From Streptomyces sp. GKU 895 (GTDB lineage Bacteria; Actinomycetota; Actinomycetes; Streptomycetales; Streptomycetaceae), in assembly GCA_002027195.1 (NCBI GenBank), contig MWJO01000020.1, positions 31,987-95,986 on the forward strand: a stretch of 64,000 nucleotides of DNA, given 5' to 3'. Below the pieces are notes generated by a model. It was not told the origin of the DNA. It was given only the letters and a program-made list of their open reading frames with translations, and ran no database searches. A program made the position numbers and the translations under genes. Below, piece by piece: positions 9,549 to 21,228 of this stretch (position 1 is its first letter; every line of letters starts with the position of its first letter).

Positions 9549-11344
9549 TTGCGCGAGTTCAGCCTTCCGGCCTTGTACGAGGTCCCTGCGGACGGAAACC
9601 TCACCGACATCGTCCGCAGAAACGCCGCGCAGCATCCCGACGTCGCCGTCATCGCCCGCAAGGTCGACGGCGCCTGGCAGGACGTGACGGCCACGACCTT
9701 CCTCGCGGAGGTGCACGCGGCCGCCAAGGGCCTCATCGCCTCGGGTGTGCAGCCCGGCGACCGGGTGGGCCTGATGTCGCGGACCCGCTACGAGTGGACG
9801 CTGCTCGACTTCGCGATCTGGTGCGCGGGCGCGGTCACCGTGCCGGTGTACGAGACCAGCTCGCCGGAGCAGATCCAGTGGATCCTCGCCGACTCCGGCG
9901 CGACCGCCTGCGTCGTCGAGCTGGACAACCACGCGGCTGCCGTGGAGTCGGTGCGTGACCGGCTGCCCGCCCTCAAGCACGTCTGGCAGATCGAGGGCGG
10001 GGGTGTGGCGGAGCTGGGCCGGGCCGGCCAGGACATCAGCGACGCGGCCGTCGAGGAGCGCAGCTCGCTGGCGAAGGCGGACGACCCGGCGACCATCGTC
10101 TACACCTCGGGGACGACCGGTCGCCCCAAGGGCTGTGTGCTGACCCACCGCAGCTTCTTCGCGGAGTGCGGCAACGTCGTGGAGCGGCTGCGCCCGCTGT
10201 TCCGCACCGGCGAGTGTTCGGTGCTGCTCTTCCTGCCGCTCGCGCACGTCTTCGGACGGCTCGTGCAGGTCGCGCCGATGATGGCGCCGATCAAGCTGGG
10301 CACCGTCCCGGACATCAAGAACCTCACCGACGAGCTGGCCTCCTTCCGGCCGACGCTGATCCTGGGCGTGCCGCGCGTCTTCGAGAAGGTCTACAACTCG
10401 GCGCGCGCGAAGGCGCAGGCGGACGGCAAGGGCAAGATCTTCGACAAGGCCGCCGACACCGCGATCGCGTACAGCAAGGCGCTGGACACCCCGTCGGGGC
10501 CGTCCCTCGGTCTGAAGATCAAGCACAAGACCTTCGACAAGCTGGTCTACAGCAAGCTGCGCGCGGTCCTCGGCGGCAAGGGCGAGTACGCCATCTCCGG
10601 CGGCGCCCCGCTGGGTGAGCGGCTCGGCCACTTCTTCCGCGGCATCGGCTTCACGGTCCTGGAGGGCTACGGCCTCACCGAGTCCTGCGCGGCCACCGCC
10701 TTCAACCCCTGGGACCGGCAGAAGATCGGCACGGTCGGCAGCCGCTGCCCGGCTCGGTGATCCGGATCGCCGACGACGGCGAGGTGCTGCTGCACGGCGA
10801 GCACCTGTTCAAGGGCTACTGGAACAACGAGGCCGCGACCGCCGAGGCGCTGGCCGACGGCTGGTTCCACACCGGTGACATCGGCACCCTCGACGAGGAC
10901 GGCTACCTGAGGATCACCGGTCGCAAGAAGGAGATCATCGTCACCGCGGGCGGCAAGAACGTCGCCCCGGCCGTGATCGAGGACCGGATCCGCGCGCACG
11001 CGCTGGTCGCGGAGTGCATGGTCGTCGGCGACGGGCGGCCCTTCGTGGGCGCGCTGGTCACCATCGACGAGGAGTTCCTGGGCCGTTGGGCCGCCGAGCA
11101 CGGCAAGCCGGCGGATGCCACCGCGGCGTCGCTGGCCGGGGACGCGGACCTGAACGCTGCCGTCCAGGCCGCGATCGACGACGGCAACGCCGCGGTGTCG
11201 AAGGCGGAATCGGTGCGGAAGTTCCGCATTCTGTCCTCCCAGTTCACGGAGGAGTCGGGCCACCTGACGCCGTCCCTGAAGCTCAAGCGCAACGTGGTGG
11301 CGAAGGACTACGCGGACGAGATCGAGGCGATCTACCAGAAGTAG
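9549..11344 (+). CDS. long-chain fatty-acid--CoA ligase (AMP-binding), frameshifted
   Basis: Acyl-CoA synthetase of about 598 aa after repair. The TTG start has AGGAG 8 nt upstream. The AMP-binding P-loop is [13 protein letters not shown], the linker/ATP region is [17 protein letters not shown], and the C-terminal hinge is [26 protein letters not shown] with catalytic-type Lys motifs. At about 10739 a missing C splits the protein just before [17 protein letters not shown]. Both halves are otherwise intact. It probably activates fatty acids for degradation or lipid synthesis. The 296-bp region 9253-9548 upstream holds divergent promoter space only; I see no other feature there. Confidence 0.9.
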
Positions 11345-11363
11345 CAAGCTTTCTGAAAGAACG

Positions 11364-13018
<1,655 letters not shown>

Positions 13019-13040
13019 TTATTCGGTTCCGCCTAGACGG

Positions 13041-14182
13041 CTAGAGCAACGTCTTCAACTTTTCTGCCAGCAGGTCCCAGCGCCACTTCTCCTCGACCCA
13101 GGCCCGCCCCCGCTCCCCCATCCGCCGCCGCAGCTCCGCGTCGCCCAGGAGCGCGAGAATCCGCTCGGCGCAGTCCTCGACGGACCCGCCCCGTACGACC
13201 CAGCCGGTCTCCCCGTCGAGCACGGCGTCCGGCGCCCCGCCGAGTCCCCGGCGACGACCGGCAGCCCGGTCGCGGAGGCCTCCAGATAGACGATCCCGAG
13301 CCCCTCCACATCGAGCCCGCCCCGCCGGGTCCGGCACGGCATCGCGAACACGTCCCCGGCGCCGTAGTGCGCGGGCAGCTCGGACCAGGGCACGGCCCCG
13401 GTGAACCGGACGGAGCCGGCGACCCCGGTCTCGCGCGCCAGCCTGCGCAGCTCCTTCTCGTACGGCCCCCCGCCGACGATCAGCAGCACGGCGTCGGGCT
13501 CTTTGAGGAGGATCCGCGGCATCGCCAGGATCAGCGTGTCCTGCCCCTTGCGCGGCACCAGCCGCGAGACGCACACCACCACCGGCCGGTCGGTCAGCCC
13601 GAGCCGCGCCCGCACGACCGCACCGCCCGACCCCGGATGGAAGGTCTTCTCGTCCACCCCCGGCGGCAGCTGCACCATCCGCGATCCCGCCTCGGGCGTC
13701 AGCGCGCCGGCGATCCGCGACCGCGTGTACTCGCCGAGGTAGGTGATCGTGTCCGTGCCCTCGCCGATCCGGCGCAGCAGCTGCCGCGCGGCGGGCAGCT
13801 GCGCCCACCCCGCCTCGTGCCCGTGGGTGGTGGCCACCAGCCGTTCGGCCCCGGCCTTCCGCAGCGCGGGCGCCATCAGCCCGAGCGGCGCCGCGGCCCC
13901 GAACCACACCGACGTGCAGCCGTGTTCCCGCAGGAGTCCGACCGCCGTACGCGTGGCCGCGGGCGTCGGCAGGAGCATCGTCGTACGGTCGCGTACGACG
14001 GTGAAGGGCTGCTCGGCGTCGAAGGCGGCCGTGGCCTCTACGCCCTCCCGGCCCCGCTTCCAGGTCGACGCGTAGACCACGAGCCGCTCGGGATCGAGGC
14101 GCAGCGCCATGTTGTGCAGGAACGCCTGGATACCGCCTGGCCTGGGCGGGAAGTCGTTCGTGACGATCAGGGTCTTGGACAT
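13041..14182 (-). CDS. GT4-family glycosyltransferase (PimB-like), frameshifted
   Basis: About 380 aa. The N-terminus is LIVTNDFPPRPGGIQAFL. The donor half contains VVCVSRLVPRKGQDTLI, LLIVGGGPYEKEL and the GT4 EX7E region GLGIVYLEASATGLPVVAG. A one-G deletion at about 13240 shifts the last 65 codons (APDAVLDGETGWVV). The motif set resembles mannosyltransferases acting on phosphatidylinositol mannosides or related glycolipids, but acceptor specificity is inference. The start may be 14182 (MSKTLIV) or the in-frame ATG at 14194. Confidence 0.88.
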
Positions 14183-14346
14183 CGTCGTGCGCATCGCCGC
14201 CGACCCTATCCAAAGGCGCGGCCACCGCTGCCCCACGACCCCCTCACAGCCGGTCACGGCCGCGTTTATGGCACCCTCACAGCAGGTCGGGACATCATGG
14301 CCATCTCAATCACGGCACAGACGGCAACGCGCGAACAGGGGCTCCG

Positions 14347-15594
14347 GTGGACATTGCGGGTGCGAGGCGGTCTCCGGCGGGACTGCTGGCGACCTGGGGC
14401 CTGACACGGCTGCTGCTGCTCCTGTTCGTCCTGAAGGTGTACGTCTTCCCCGGCCCGGACGTCACGAGCGACGTGTCGGTGATCTACCAGGGCTGGTACG
14501 ACGTGCTGCGCACCGGCACCTTCCCGCAGGACGACGTCACCTGGCAGTACCCGCCGGCCGCCGCGCTGGCGATCCTCTCCCCCGCGCTGCTGCCGTTCCT
14601 CCCGTACGCGACCGCGTTCTTCGTCCTCGCCTTCCTCGCCGACCTGGTGGTCTTCTCCCTGCTGCTGTACGCGGGCCTGCGCCCCGGCCGGAGCCTGCGC
14701 GGCGCCTGGGTGTGGGTGGTGGGCGTCCCGCTGCTCGGCCCGACCGTGTACGCCCGCTACGACGTGATGGTCACCGCCGTCGCCGTGGCCGCGCTGCTCG
14801 CGGGCGCCCGGCATCCGCGGGTGACGGGCGCCCTGATCGGCTTCGGGGCGATGCTCAAGGTGTGGCCGGTGCTGCTGCTGGTGGCCGCCCGCAGGCGCGG
14901 GGTCTGGATGTCGGCGGCGGTCACGGCGGCCGGGCTCGCGGCCCTGTTCGCGGTGACCATGCCCGGCTCCTTCGCGTTCCTGACCTTCCAGGCCGACCGG
15001 GGCACCGAGGTGGAGTCGCTGGGCTCGCTGGTCTTCCATGTGGCCCGGCAGTACGGCTGGGACGGCCAGGTGCTGCTGAACTACGGCTCGGTGGAATTCC
15101 TCGGCCCGTGGGTGAACGTCGTCAGCACCGCCGCGCTCGCCCTGACCGGCATCGCCTTCGGCTGGCTGCTGCTGTGGCGGCTGGTCGCGACCCGCTTCGA
15201 GGCGCACACCGCGGCGGACGCGGCGTTCGTGGCGGTGCTGCTGTTCACGACCACGAGCCGGGTGATCAGCCCGCAGTACATGGTGTGGCTGATCGGCCTC
15301 GCGGCGGTCTGCCTGTGCTTCCGGGCGAGCCGGATGACAGGGCCCGCGCTGCTGGTCCTGGTGGCCTCCTTCGTGACGGTCCTGGAGTTCCCGGTCTACT
15401 TCGCGAACGTCGTCGCCAGCGACCGCCTCGGCGTCACCCTCCTCTTCCTCCGCAACGGCCTGCTCGTCGCCGCGACCGTACTGGCGGGCGTCCGGCTGTG
15501 GCGGGCCACGGTGACCGCGCCCGCCGAGGACCCCGAGGAGCCTCAGCCGGCACGGGCCACGGAGGAGCCGTCGGAGACCTCGGTCACCTCCTGA
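14347..15594 (+). CDS. GT87-type polyprenol-sugar glycosyltransferase, multi-pass membrane protein
   Basis: 415 aa with about ten hydrophobic segments, starting TRLLLLLFVLKVYVF. The early extracytoplasmic loop has the acidic pattern DVTWQYPPAAALAI, typical of GT-C enzymes of the DUF2029/GT87 type; TSRVISPQYMVWLIGL is a conserved late block. It is divergent from the GT4 gene, and the two may act in the same glycolipid or cell-wall glycan pathway (inference). GTG start. The last 52 bp overlap the convergent MATE gene. Confidence 0.85.
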   Translation: MDIAGARRSPAGLLATWGLTRLLLLLFVLKVYVFPGPDVTSDVSVIYQGWYDVLRTGTFPQDDVTWQYPPAAALAILSPALLPFLPYATAFFVLAFLADLVVFSLLLYAGLRPGRSLRGAWVWVVGVPLLGPTVYARYDVMVTAVAVAALLAGARHPRVTGALIGFGAMLKVWPVLLLVAARRRGVWMSAAVTAAGLAALFAVTMPGSFAFLTFQADRGTEVESLGSLVFHVARQYGWDGQVLLNYGSVEFLGPWVNVVSTAALALTGIAFGWLLLWRLVATRFEAHTAADAAFVAVLLFTTTSRVISPQYMVWLIGLAAVCLCFRASRMTGPALLVLVASFVTVLEFPVYFANVVASDRLGVTLLFLRNGLLVAATVLAGVRLWRATVTAPAEDPEEPQPARATEEPSETSVTS

Positions 15595-16894
15595 CGCCGG
15601 GACCGCCCGAGGACCACGCCCACCACCGCGCACTGCACCGCCATGGCCGACGCCATCGCGAGGCACACCCCGGGCAGCCCCAGCCCGGACCAGCCCGTAC
15701 GCCAACGGCAGTTGGACCGCCGTACCGAGCAGCGTCACCCTCAGCAGCACCGGCGCGCCCCCGCTCCCCTCGAAGACGCCGCCCAGCGCGATGAAGCAGG
15801 CCATCAGCAGCAGATAGGGCCCGGCGCAGCGCAGGAACAGCACCCCCCTCGGCGGCGACGTCGCCCCCGGCGCCGAAGGCGGCCATGATCCAGGGCGCGG
15901 TCACGGCGAAGAGCACAGCGGCGGCCGCTCCGAAGGCGCCGGACACCACGACCGCCTCCCGCCCGATCGCCCGCCGCGCGTCCCGGCCCGCGCCCAGCAG
16001 ATGCGCGGTGTGGATGGAGGCTGCCTGCCGGACCGCGTAGAAGCCCATGGTGGCCACGTACAGGACCTTGTACGCGATGGCGTACGCGGCCACGGCCGTC
16101 ACTCCGACCCGCGCCACGATCCCGACCAGCACCAGCGTCCCGCCCTGCCGCACGGTGAAGTCGGCGGCCATGGGCAGCCCGGTGCGCAGGACCCTCCGGA
16201 GGGCGGCCATGAGCGGCCCGGTGCGCGGCACGCGCCGGAAGGCGATCCCGGGTCCGAAGGCGGTACGCAGCAGCGCGTTCCACCGCAGAGCCAGCAGTCC
16301 CGCCCCCAACGCCACGCCCCGGCACAGCACCGTCGAGGCGGCGGCGCCCTGGACGCCGTAGAAGTGGATGAAGACCGGGTCGCAGACGAGGATCAGCCCG
16401 TTGGCGAGCAGCGCGAGCCGCATCGGCGTCCTGGTGTCCCCCGTGCCCTTCAGGATCCCGTCGACCAGTTGCTGGGCGAAGAACACGGCGATGCCCGGCA
16501 TCGATATCGCGAAGTACCCGACGGCGAGCGGCAGCGCCGCGCCCCCGCCGAGGACCAGCCGCGCCAGCGGCTCCCGCAGCAGATACCCGCCCGCCACGAC
16601 CACCGGCGTGATCACCCCGAACACCGCCCAGCCCCCGCGCACGGCGGCCCGTACCGCCCCGGGGTCCCGGGCGCCCCTGGCATGCGCCACCAGCACGGTC
16701 GTGCCCGAGCCGAAGACGAGAGCGACCCCCAGCAGGACGTTCTCGGCATTGGTCGCCACGGCGACGGCCGCCACCGCCGGTCCGCCGAGCCGGGAGACCC
16801 AGACGGTGTTGATGATCCCGGCGGCCACGGAGGCGAGCAGCGAGAAGTAGACGGGACGGGCGAGCGCGACGAGCCGACGCCGATGACTGTCCAT
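15543..16894 (-). CDS. MATE-family efflux transporter, frameshifted twice
   Basis: About 450 aa, with twelve predicted membrane segments after repair. The N-terminal half includes ARPVYFSLLASVAAGIIN and FGSGTTVLVAHARGARD; the second half includes RQGGTLVLVGIVARVG. The frame breaks in a run of six C at 15843-15848 and again at about 15685. Removing one base at each site gives a continuous PYLLLMACFIALGG ... VRLGLPGVCLAMASAM ending at 15543. It exports drugs or metabolites by cation antiport. It diverges from padR across a perfect palindrome, so it is very likely the regulated target. Confidence 0.85.
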
Positions 16895-16916
16895 GACCAC
16901 ATCAACCCCCTCGAAA

Positions 16917-16943
16917 CGAGCTACCTCGTTTCGAGGTAGCTCG
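16917..16943. promoter_or_regulatory. perfect inverted repeat between MATE exporter and PadR (candidate operator)
   Basis: 12-bp arms CGAGCTACCTCG and CGAGGTAGCTCG are separated by TTT. The element is embedded in a nested CTCGAAACGAG / CTCGTTTCGAG symmetry starting at 16910. It lies 22 bp upstream of the MATE start and 45 bp upstream of the preferred padR start, where it could control both directions. Confidence 0.75.
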
Positions 16944-16988
16944 ATAAGAGGTACCATGGCGTCACGACGACCACAAGGAGGAATCGGC

Positions 16989-17546
16989 GTGCTGGAGCTG
17001 TCGATCCTGGGTTTCCTGGCCGAAGAGCCCTTGCACGGCTATGAGTTGAAGGAGCGCATCAAGGCGCTCAGCGGCCATGTCCGCCCGGTCAGCGACGGCG
17101 CGCTCTATCCGGCCATCACCCGGCTGATCAAGGCGGGCAAGCTCGACGAGCACACCGAGCCGGGCGCGAGCGCGGCCCCGCGGCGCATGCTCTCCCTCAC
17201 CGACACGGGCCGCGCGGACCTCCTGGAGCGCCTGCGCCACCCCAAGCCGGTGGAGATCTCCGACCAGGTCCGCTTCAACACGGTCCTGACGTTCCTGCGC
17301 CACCTCCCGGACCGCCGCGAACAGGCCGCGGTGCTCCGCCGCCGCCTGGAGTTCCTCGACACGCCCACGAGCTTCTTCTACGACGAGGGCAGACCCGTGC
17401 GCGCGGAGGAGGCGGCGGACCTGTTCCGGGAGGGCATGCTGCGGGTCGCGCGGGCCACCGGAGAGGCGGAACGCACCTGGCTGGAGGAGGCCGTCGAGCG
17501 GCTCAGCCGAGCTGATCCCGCAGATAGTCCTGCCACTGGGCCGTGA
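16989..17546 (+). CDS. PadR-family transcriptional regulator
   Basis: 185 aa. The winged-helix signature is LSILGFLAEEPLHGYELKERI followed by SDGALYPAITRLIKAGKLDE, and a C-terminal helical dimerisation domain follows. I prefer the GTG at 16989, with AAGGAGG 7 nt upstream, to the ATG at 16956. PadR proteins usually repress a neighbouring exporter and respond to its substrate; here that is the divergent MATE gene. The last 44 bp overlap the convergent HExxH lipoprotein gene. Confidence 0.9.
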   Translation: MLELSILGFLAEEPLHGYELKERIKALSGHVRPVSDGALYPAITRLIKAGKLDEHTEPGASAAPRRMLSLTDTGRADLLERLRHPKPVEISDQVRFNTVLTFLRHLPDRREQAAVLRRRLEFLDTPTSFFYDEGRPVRAEEAADLFREGMLRVARATGEAERTWLEEAVERLSRADPADSPATGP

Positions 17547-18692
17547 AGTCGTCCAGGTCCGTGCCGAGCACGGTCTTCAGCGCGTCCTCGACCGCCCCGG
17601 CGCGCTGCTTGTGGGCGCCCACGGCCTGGTAGAACGCCCGCAGCCGGTCGGTGCCCCACCGGTCGGCGATCATCCGGCAGGCCAGCCAGCCGCTCTCGTA
17701 GGCCTCCGCCAGCTTCGTCGCGTCGCCGCTGAACCCGAAGTCCGCGTCCGCGGGCAGCGCCTTCGGCGCCCGCCCCTCGGTCACGGCCCGCCACAGCTCC
17801 GGCGCGCCTGGACCGGCGACCGGCCGGAGCCGAGGTAACCGATCCAGTCCGCGTACCCCTCGGACAGCCACAGGGGTGTGGCGGCGGTGGTGTGGTCGCG
17901 GGTGGCGACATGGGTGGTCTCGTGGGTGAGCACGACCTGCTTGCCGACGCTGCCGAGGACGCTGTACGCGTCGGGGTTGACGATGATCCGGTCCGCGGGC
18001 GCGCGCGCCGGGGCGCCCGTCTCACCGGTGGTGACGGCGGCGATCCCGCGGTACGCGGAGGCGGGTGACCCCAGCAGCCCCGCCATGCCCTCCAGCGACG
18101 TCGGTACGAGCACGACGACGTGCCGGGTCCAGTCCGTGCCCCACTCCGCCGACACCGCCGGAACGGCACGGTCGGCGAGATCGGCGTAGGTGTGCAGCGC
18201 CGCGCTCGACCGCCCGACACCGAGGACGAGGCTGTGCCTGCCGCGGACGATGTCCACCTCGCCCTGGTCCCACAGCTGCTGGGCGGACTTCTTCGCGGGC
18301 TGTTCCCGGTCGACGTACCACTCGCCGCCCGCGTCCAGGCTGAGGGTGAGCGTGCGGCCGACGGTGACGGGCGCGTTGTCGTAGCCCTGGATGCGGTACT
18401 TGAGCTCGACGTCCGCGGTGGCCTCGGCGCCGTCCTGGTGGAGCCGCGTCAACCGGTACGCCCACGCCGCGAACGGCACGCCCCGGGCGTTCTCGAACCA
18501 GTCCAGCGAGCCCGTCTGCATGAACGCCGCCCGGTCCCGGTCGAGCACGGCCGCCGACCGCCGGTCGAGCAGCTCCTGGACATCGGCCTTGGCGGTCCCG
18601 GTCCCCGGCTTTCCCCCACAGGCCACCAGGGAGACGAGCAGCAGACACAGCGCGAGTGTCCCGTGTCTCGACGCCCGCCTTCGACCAGCCAT
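17503..18692 (-). CDS. HExxH lipoprotein (peptidase-MA-like), frameshifted
   Basis: About 396 aa. The signal peptide ends in the lipobox LVSLVAC. A middle domain resembles NTF2-like/SnoaL folds (DVQELLDRRSAAVLDRDR). The zinc motif is LTHETTHVATR, with downstream WLSEGYADWIGYL (the third ligand Glu is likely in SEGYAD). A one-base deletion at about 17806 shifts the C-terminal 100 residues (ELWRAVTEGRAPKALP). Probably a surface metallopeptidase or a catalytically relaxed relative; substrate unknown. Confidence 0.85.
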
Positions 18693-18750
18693 TTCACGAT
18701 CGTACGGCGGGAGCGGCGCCAGGGTCAGAGGGCCGGGGCAGAGGGCCGGG

Positions 18751-19773
18751 TCACACCCGGGTGACCGTCGCGCCCGGCATCATGCCCACCGGGTCGTAGC
18801 GGACGGGGGCGCCGGGGTAGGGGGCGTGGATCACCTGGCCGTTGCCGACGTACATGCCGACATGGCTCGCGTCACCCCGGTAGGTGACCAGGTCACCGGG
18901 CTGCGCCTGGGAGAGCGGGACCTGCCGGCCCGCGTGGCGCTGGGCCTGCGAGGTGCGCGGCAGGGAGACGCCGGCATGCCGGTACGACCACACCATCAGG
19001 CCCGAGCAGTCGAAGCCGGAGGGGCCGGTCGCGCCCCAGACGTACGGCTTGCCGAGCGCGGCGCGGGCCGCGGCGACCGCGGGCGGCGGCCCGGGCGGTT
19101 GGGCGGCAGCGCGGCCGCTGAGGTCGGGCATGTCGTCGCGGCCGGAGCGGGAGGCCCGGTCGTAGGCGGCGCGTTCCTCGGACGGCAGGGAGTTGAGCAG
19201 CCGGCGGGCCTGGGCGAGCTTCTTCTCGACCGTCTTCTTGTGGCTCGCGACGGCCTTGCGGCTCTTCTCCAGCTCGGCCAGCTGACCGGCCGCCTCCGCG
19301 CGCTCCTGGGCGAGTTCGCGCATCGCCGACTGGAGGTCCTTGAGCTCACCGGCCTGATGGGCGGTGATCCGGTCCAGGGCGGCGGCCTTGTCGAGGTAGT
19401 CGTCCGGGTCGTCGGAGAAGAGCAGGGCGAGGGACGGGTCGAGGCCGCCGGAGCGGTACTGGGCGCCGGCCAGCGAACCGAGCGTCTCCCGCATGGCGTT
19501 GATGCGGTCCTGCTGCCGGGCGATCCGGTCCTGCGCGGTGCCGACCTGCTTCTTCAGCGAGTCGGCGCGTTCGTCGGCCTTGTTGTAGGCCTCGGTCGCT
19601 TTCTCGGCCTCCTCGTAGAGGCGGTCCACCTCGGCACGGGTGTCGTCGTGCGGGGCGGCCGTGGCCGGTACGGCCCCGAGGGCCGCGGCGGTGGCGGTCA
19701 GGACGCAGAGCGCGGCACTGGCGCCCCGGTCGAACCCGGACGAAGTCGATGCAAGGCGGCGATGGGACCTCAC
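18751..19773 (-). CDS. NlpC/P60 peptidoglycan hydrolase with N-terminal coiled coil
   Basis: 340 aa from the GTG at 19773. Signal peptide, then a long coiled coil (about 45-210: EVDRLYEEAEKATEAYNKAD onward), a Pro-rich linker, and an NlpC/P60 domain with Cys in GFDCSGLMVWSY, His in DASHVGMYVG and a third polar residue in QVIHAPYPG. It cleaves D-Glu-meso-DAP/LL-DAP stem peptides (family knowledge). A paralogue is immediately upstream on the same strand. Coiled-coil NlpC/P60 enzymes are often held inactive until partner binding, as in RipA/CwlO types. Confidence 0.92.
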   Translation of the reverse strand: MRSHRRLASTSSGFDRGASAALCVLTATAAALGAVPATAAPHDDTRAEVDRLYEEAEKATEAYNKADERADSLKKQVGTAQDRIARQQDRINAMRETLGSLAGAQYRSGGLDPSLALLFSDDPDDYLDKAAALDRITAHQAGELKDLQSAMRELAQERAEAAGQLAELEKSRKAVASHKKTVEKKLAQARRLLNSLPSEERAAYDRASRSGRDDMPDLSGRAAAQPPGPPPAVAAARAALGKPYVWGATGPSGFDCSGLMVWSYRHAGVSLPRTSQAQRHAGRQVPLSQAQPGDLVTYRGDASHVGMYVGNGQVIHAPYPGAPVRYDPVGMMPGATVTRV

Positions 19774-19983
19774 GAGGAGCCGCACCCCTTCCGCTGGCGG
19801 ACAGGAAACGCGGCCGACAGTAGCCCCGCGACAAGGGCGCTTCCAAAGACCTCCACGGCCACACAACGTGACACCCCGCCACCGACGCAGGTCAGTGGCG
19901 GGGCACGGGGTCAGTTCACGTCGCCGCGATTCGCCCGAACGGGCGGCGGGTGTCGTGATCTTGAATGTGATCCGGGAGGGTGA

Positions 19984-21018
19984 TCAGATCCGGACGCCGA
20001 ACTGGAACGGCATGTTGCCGATCGACTCGTAGCGCACGACCGTGCCGGTGCGCGGGGCGTGGATCACCTGGCCGTTGCCGGCGTAGAGGCCGACGTGGTG
20101 CAGGTCGCCGTAGAAGATGACCAGGTCGCCGACCTTGAGCTGGCTCTGCGAGTAGATGCGCGTGCCGGCGTTGGCCTGGGCCTGGGAGGTGCGTGGGATG
20201 GAGACGCCGGCCTGGGCGTAGGCCCAGGAGGTCAGGCCCGAGCAGTCGTAGGAGGCGGTGCCGGTGGCGCCGTAGACGTAGGGCTTGCCGAGCTGGGACT
20301 GGGCGGCCCGGAAGGCGGCGGCGGCGAAGTTGGAGGCCGGCGGGGTGTCGCCGAGGTTCACGCGCTCGCTGGCGGAGCGGCTGGCGCGCGCGTCCTCGGC
20401 GGCGAGGGCGGCCTTCTCGGCGGCCGTCAGCGTGTTGAGGAGCTTCTGCGCCTCGGCGAGCTTGCCCTGGACTTCCTTCTTCTTCTTGGCCAGTTCGGTC
20501 CGGGTGGAGGAGAGGTCCTTGAGCTTCTCGGAGGCCTCGGCACGCTCCTGCGCGAGCTCGCGCTGCTTCTCCTGGATCTTCTTCAGCGCCTCGACCTGCT
20601 GGGCGCTCAACTGGTCGGCCGTGGAGGCCTTGTCCAGGTAGTCGTCCGGGTTGGACGACAGGAAGAGCTGCAGGGAGGCGTCTATGGAGCCGGTGCGGTA
20701 CTGGGCGGCGGCCGCGAGCCCCATGGAGTCGCGGAGCCCGTTGAGCTCCTCCTGGCCGCGGGCCACGGTGTCCTGGATGGCGGAGATCTCCTTCTGGAGC
20801 TTCTCCTGCTTCTCCTTGGCGCCGTTGAGCTTCTCGGTGGCCTGCTCGGCCTCCTCGTAGAGCTTGTCGACCTTGGACTTGACCTCGTCCTTGCTGGGCT
20901 TCTCGCTCGGTGCCGCGTTGGCGGCGTTGGCGCTCAGCGCGACGGCGGCGGCAGCAGCGGTGGTCAGCACGGTCACGCGCGTGCGGCTCGGCTGCTTGGG
21001 TCGACGGTGGGACGCCAC
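19984..21018 (-). CDS. NlpC/P60 peptidoglycan hydrolase with N-terminal coiled coil (paralogue)
   Basis: 344 aa from the GTG at 21018, which has AAGGAG upstream. Signal peptide (TTAAAAAVALSANAANA), Lys/Glu-rich coiled coil to about residue 225, then a catalytic domain with Cys in SYDCSGLTSWAY and His in DLHHVGLYAG. It shares layout and motifs with the gene at 18751-19773, so a tandem duplication is likely. The 210-bp upstream region has ordinary AT-richer promoter-like sequence. I looked for a c-di-AMP (ydaO) riboswitch and did not see one. Confidence 0.92.
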   Translation of the reverse strand: MASHRRPKQPSRTRVTVLTTAAAAAVALSANAANAAPSEKPSKDEVKSKVDKLYEEAEQATEKLNGAKEKQEKLQKEISAIQDTVARGQEELNGLRDSMGLAAAAQYRTGSIDASLQLFLSSNPDDYLDKASTADQLSAQQVEALKKIQEKQRELAQERAEASEKLKDLSSTRTELAKKKKEVQGKLAEAQKLLNTLTAAEKAALAAEDARASRSASERVNLGDTPPASNFAAAAFRAAQSQLGKPYVYGATGTASYDCSGLTSWAYAQAGVSIPRTSQAQANAGTRIYSQSQLKVGDLVIFYGDLHHVGLYAGNGQVIHAPRTGTVVRYESIGNMPFQFGVRI

Positions 21019-21228
21019 GGAGGTGAGCTCCTTCTTGTGAGTGATCACCCGTTCGGAGGTTCGAGCCCAGACCCTAGTGACCTTCTTGTGATCAGTTCAA
21101 ATCCTCACGCGAAAAAATCGGTCACGGACTGCATTCTTTACACACAACTCACGTGCGGTAATGCCCGTTTGACACTACGTTGCGTGACGATCCCGCCAAT
21201 TCGGGCAATGAGCGCACAAGTTCGATGT

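Noticed and set aside
21019..21228. Possible c-di-AMP (ydaO) riboswitch upstream of the NlpC/P60 gene
   Set aside because: Some streptomycete cell-wall hydrolase genes have one, but I find none of the conserved purine-rich blocks here.
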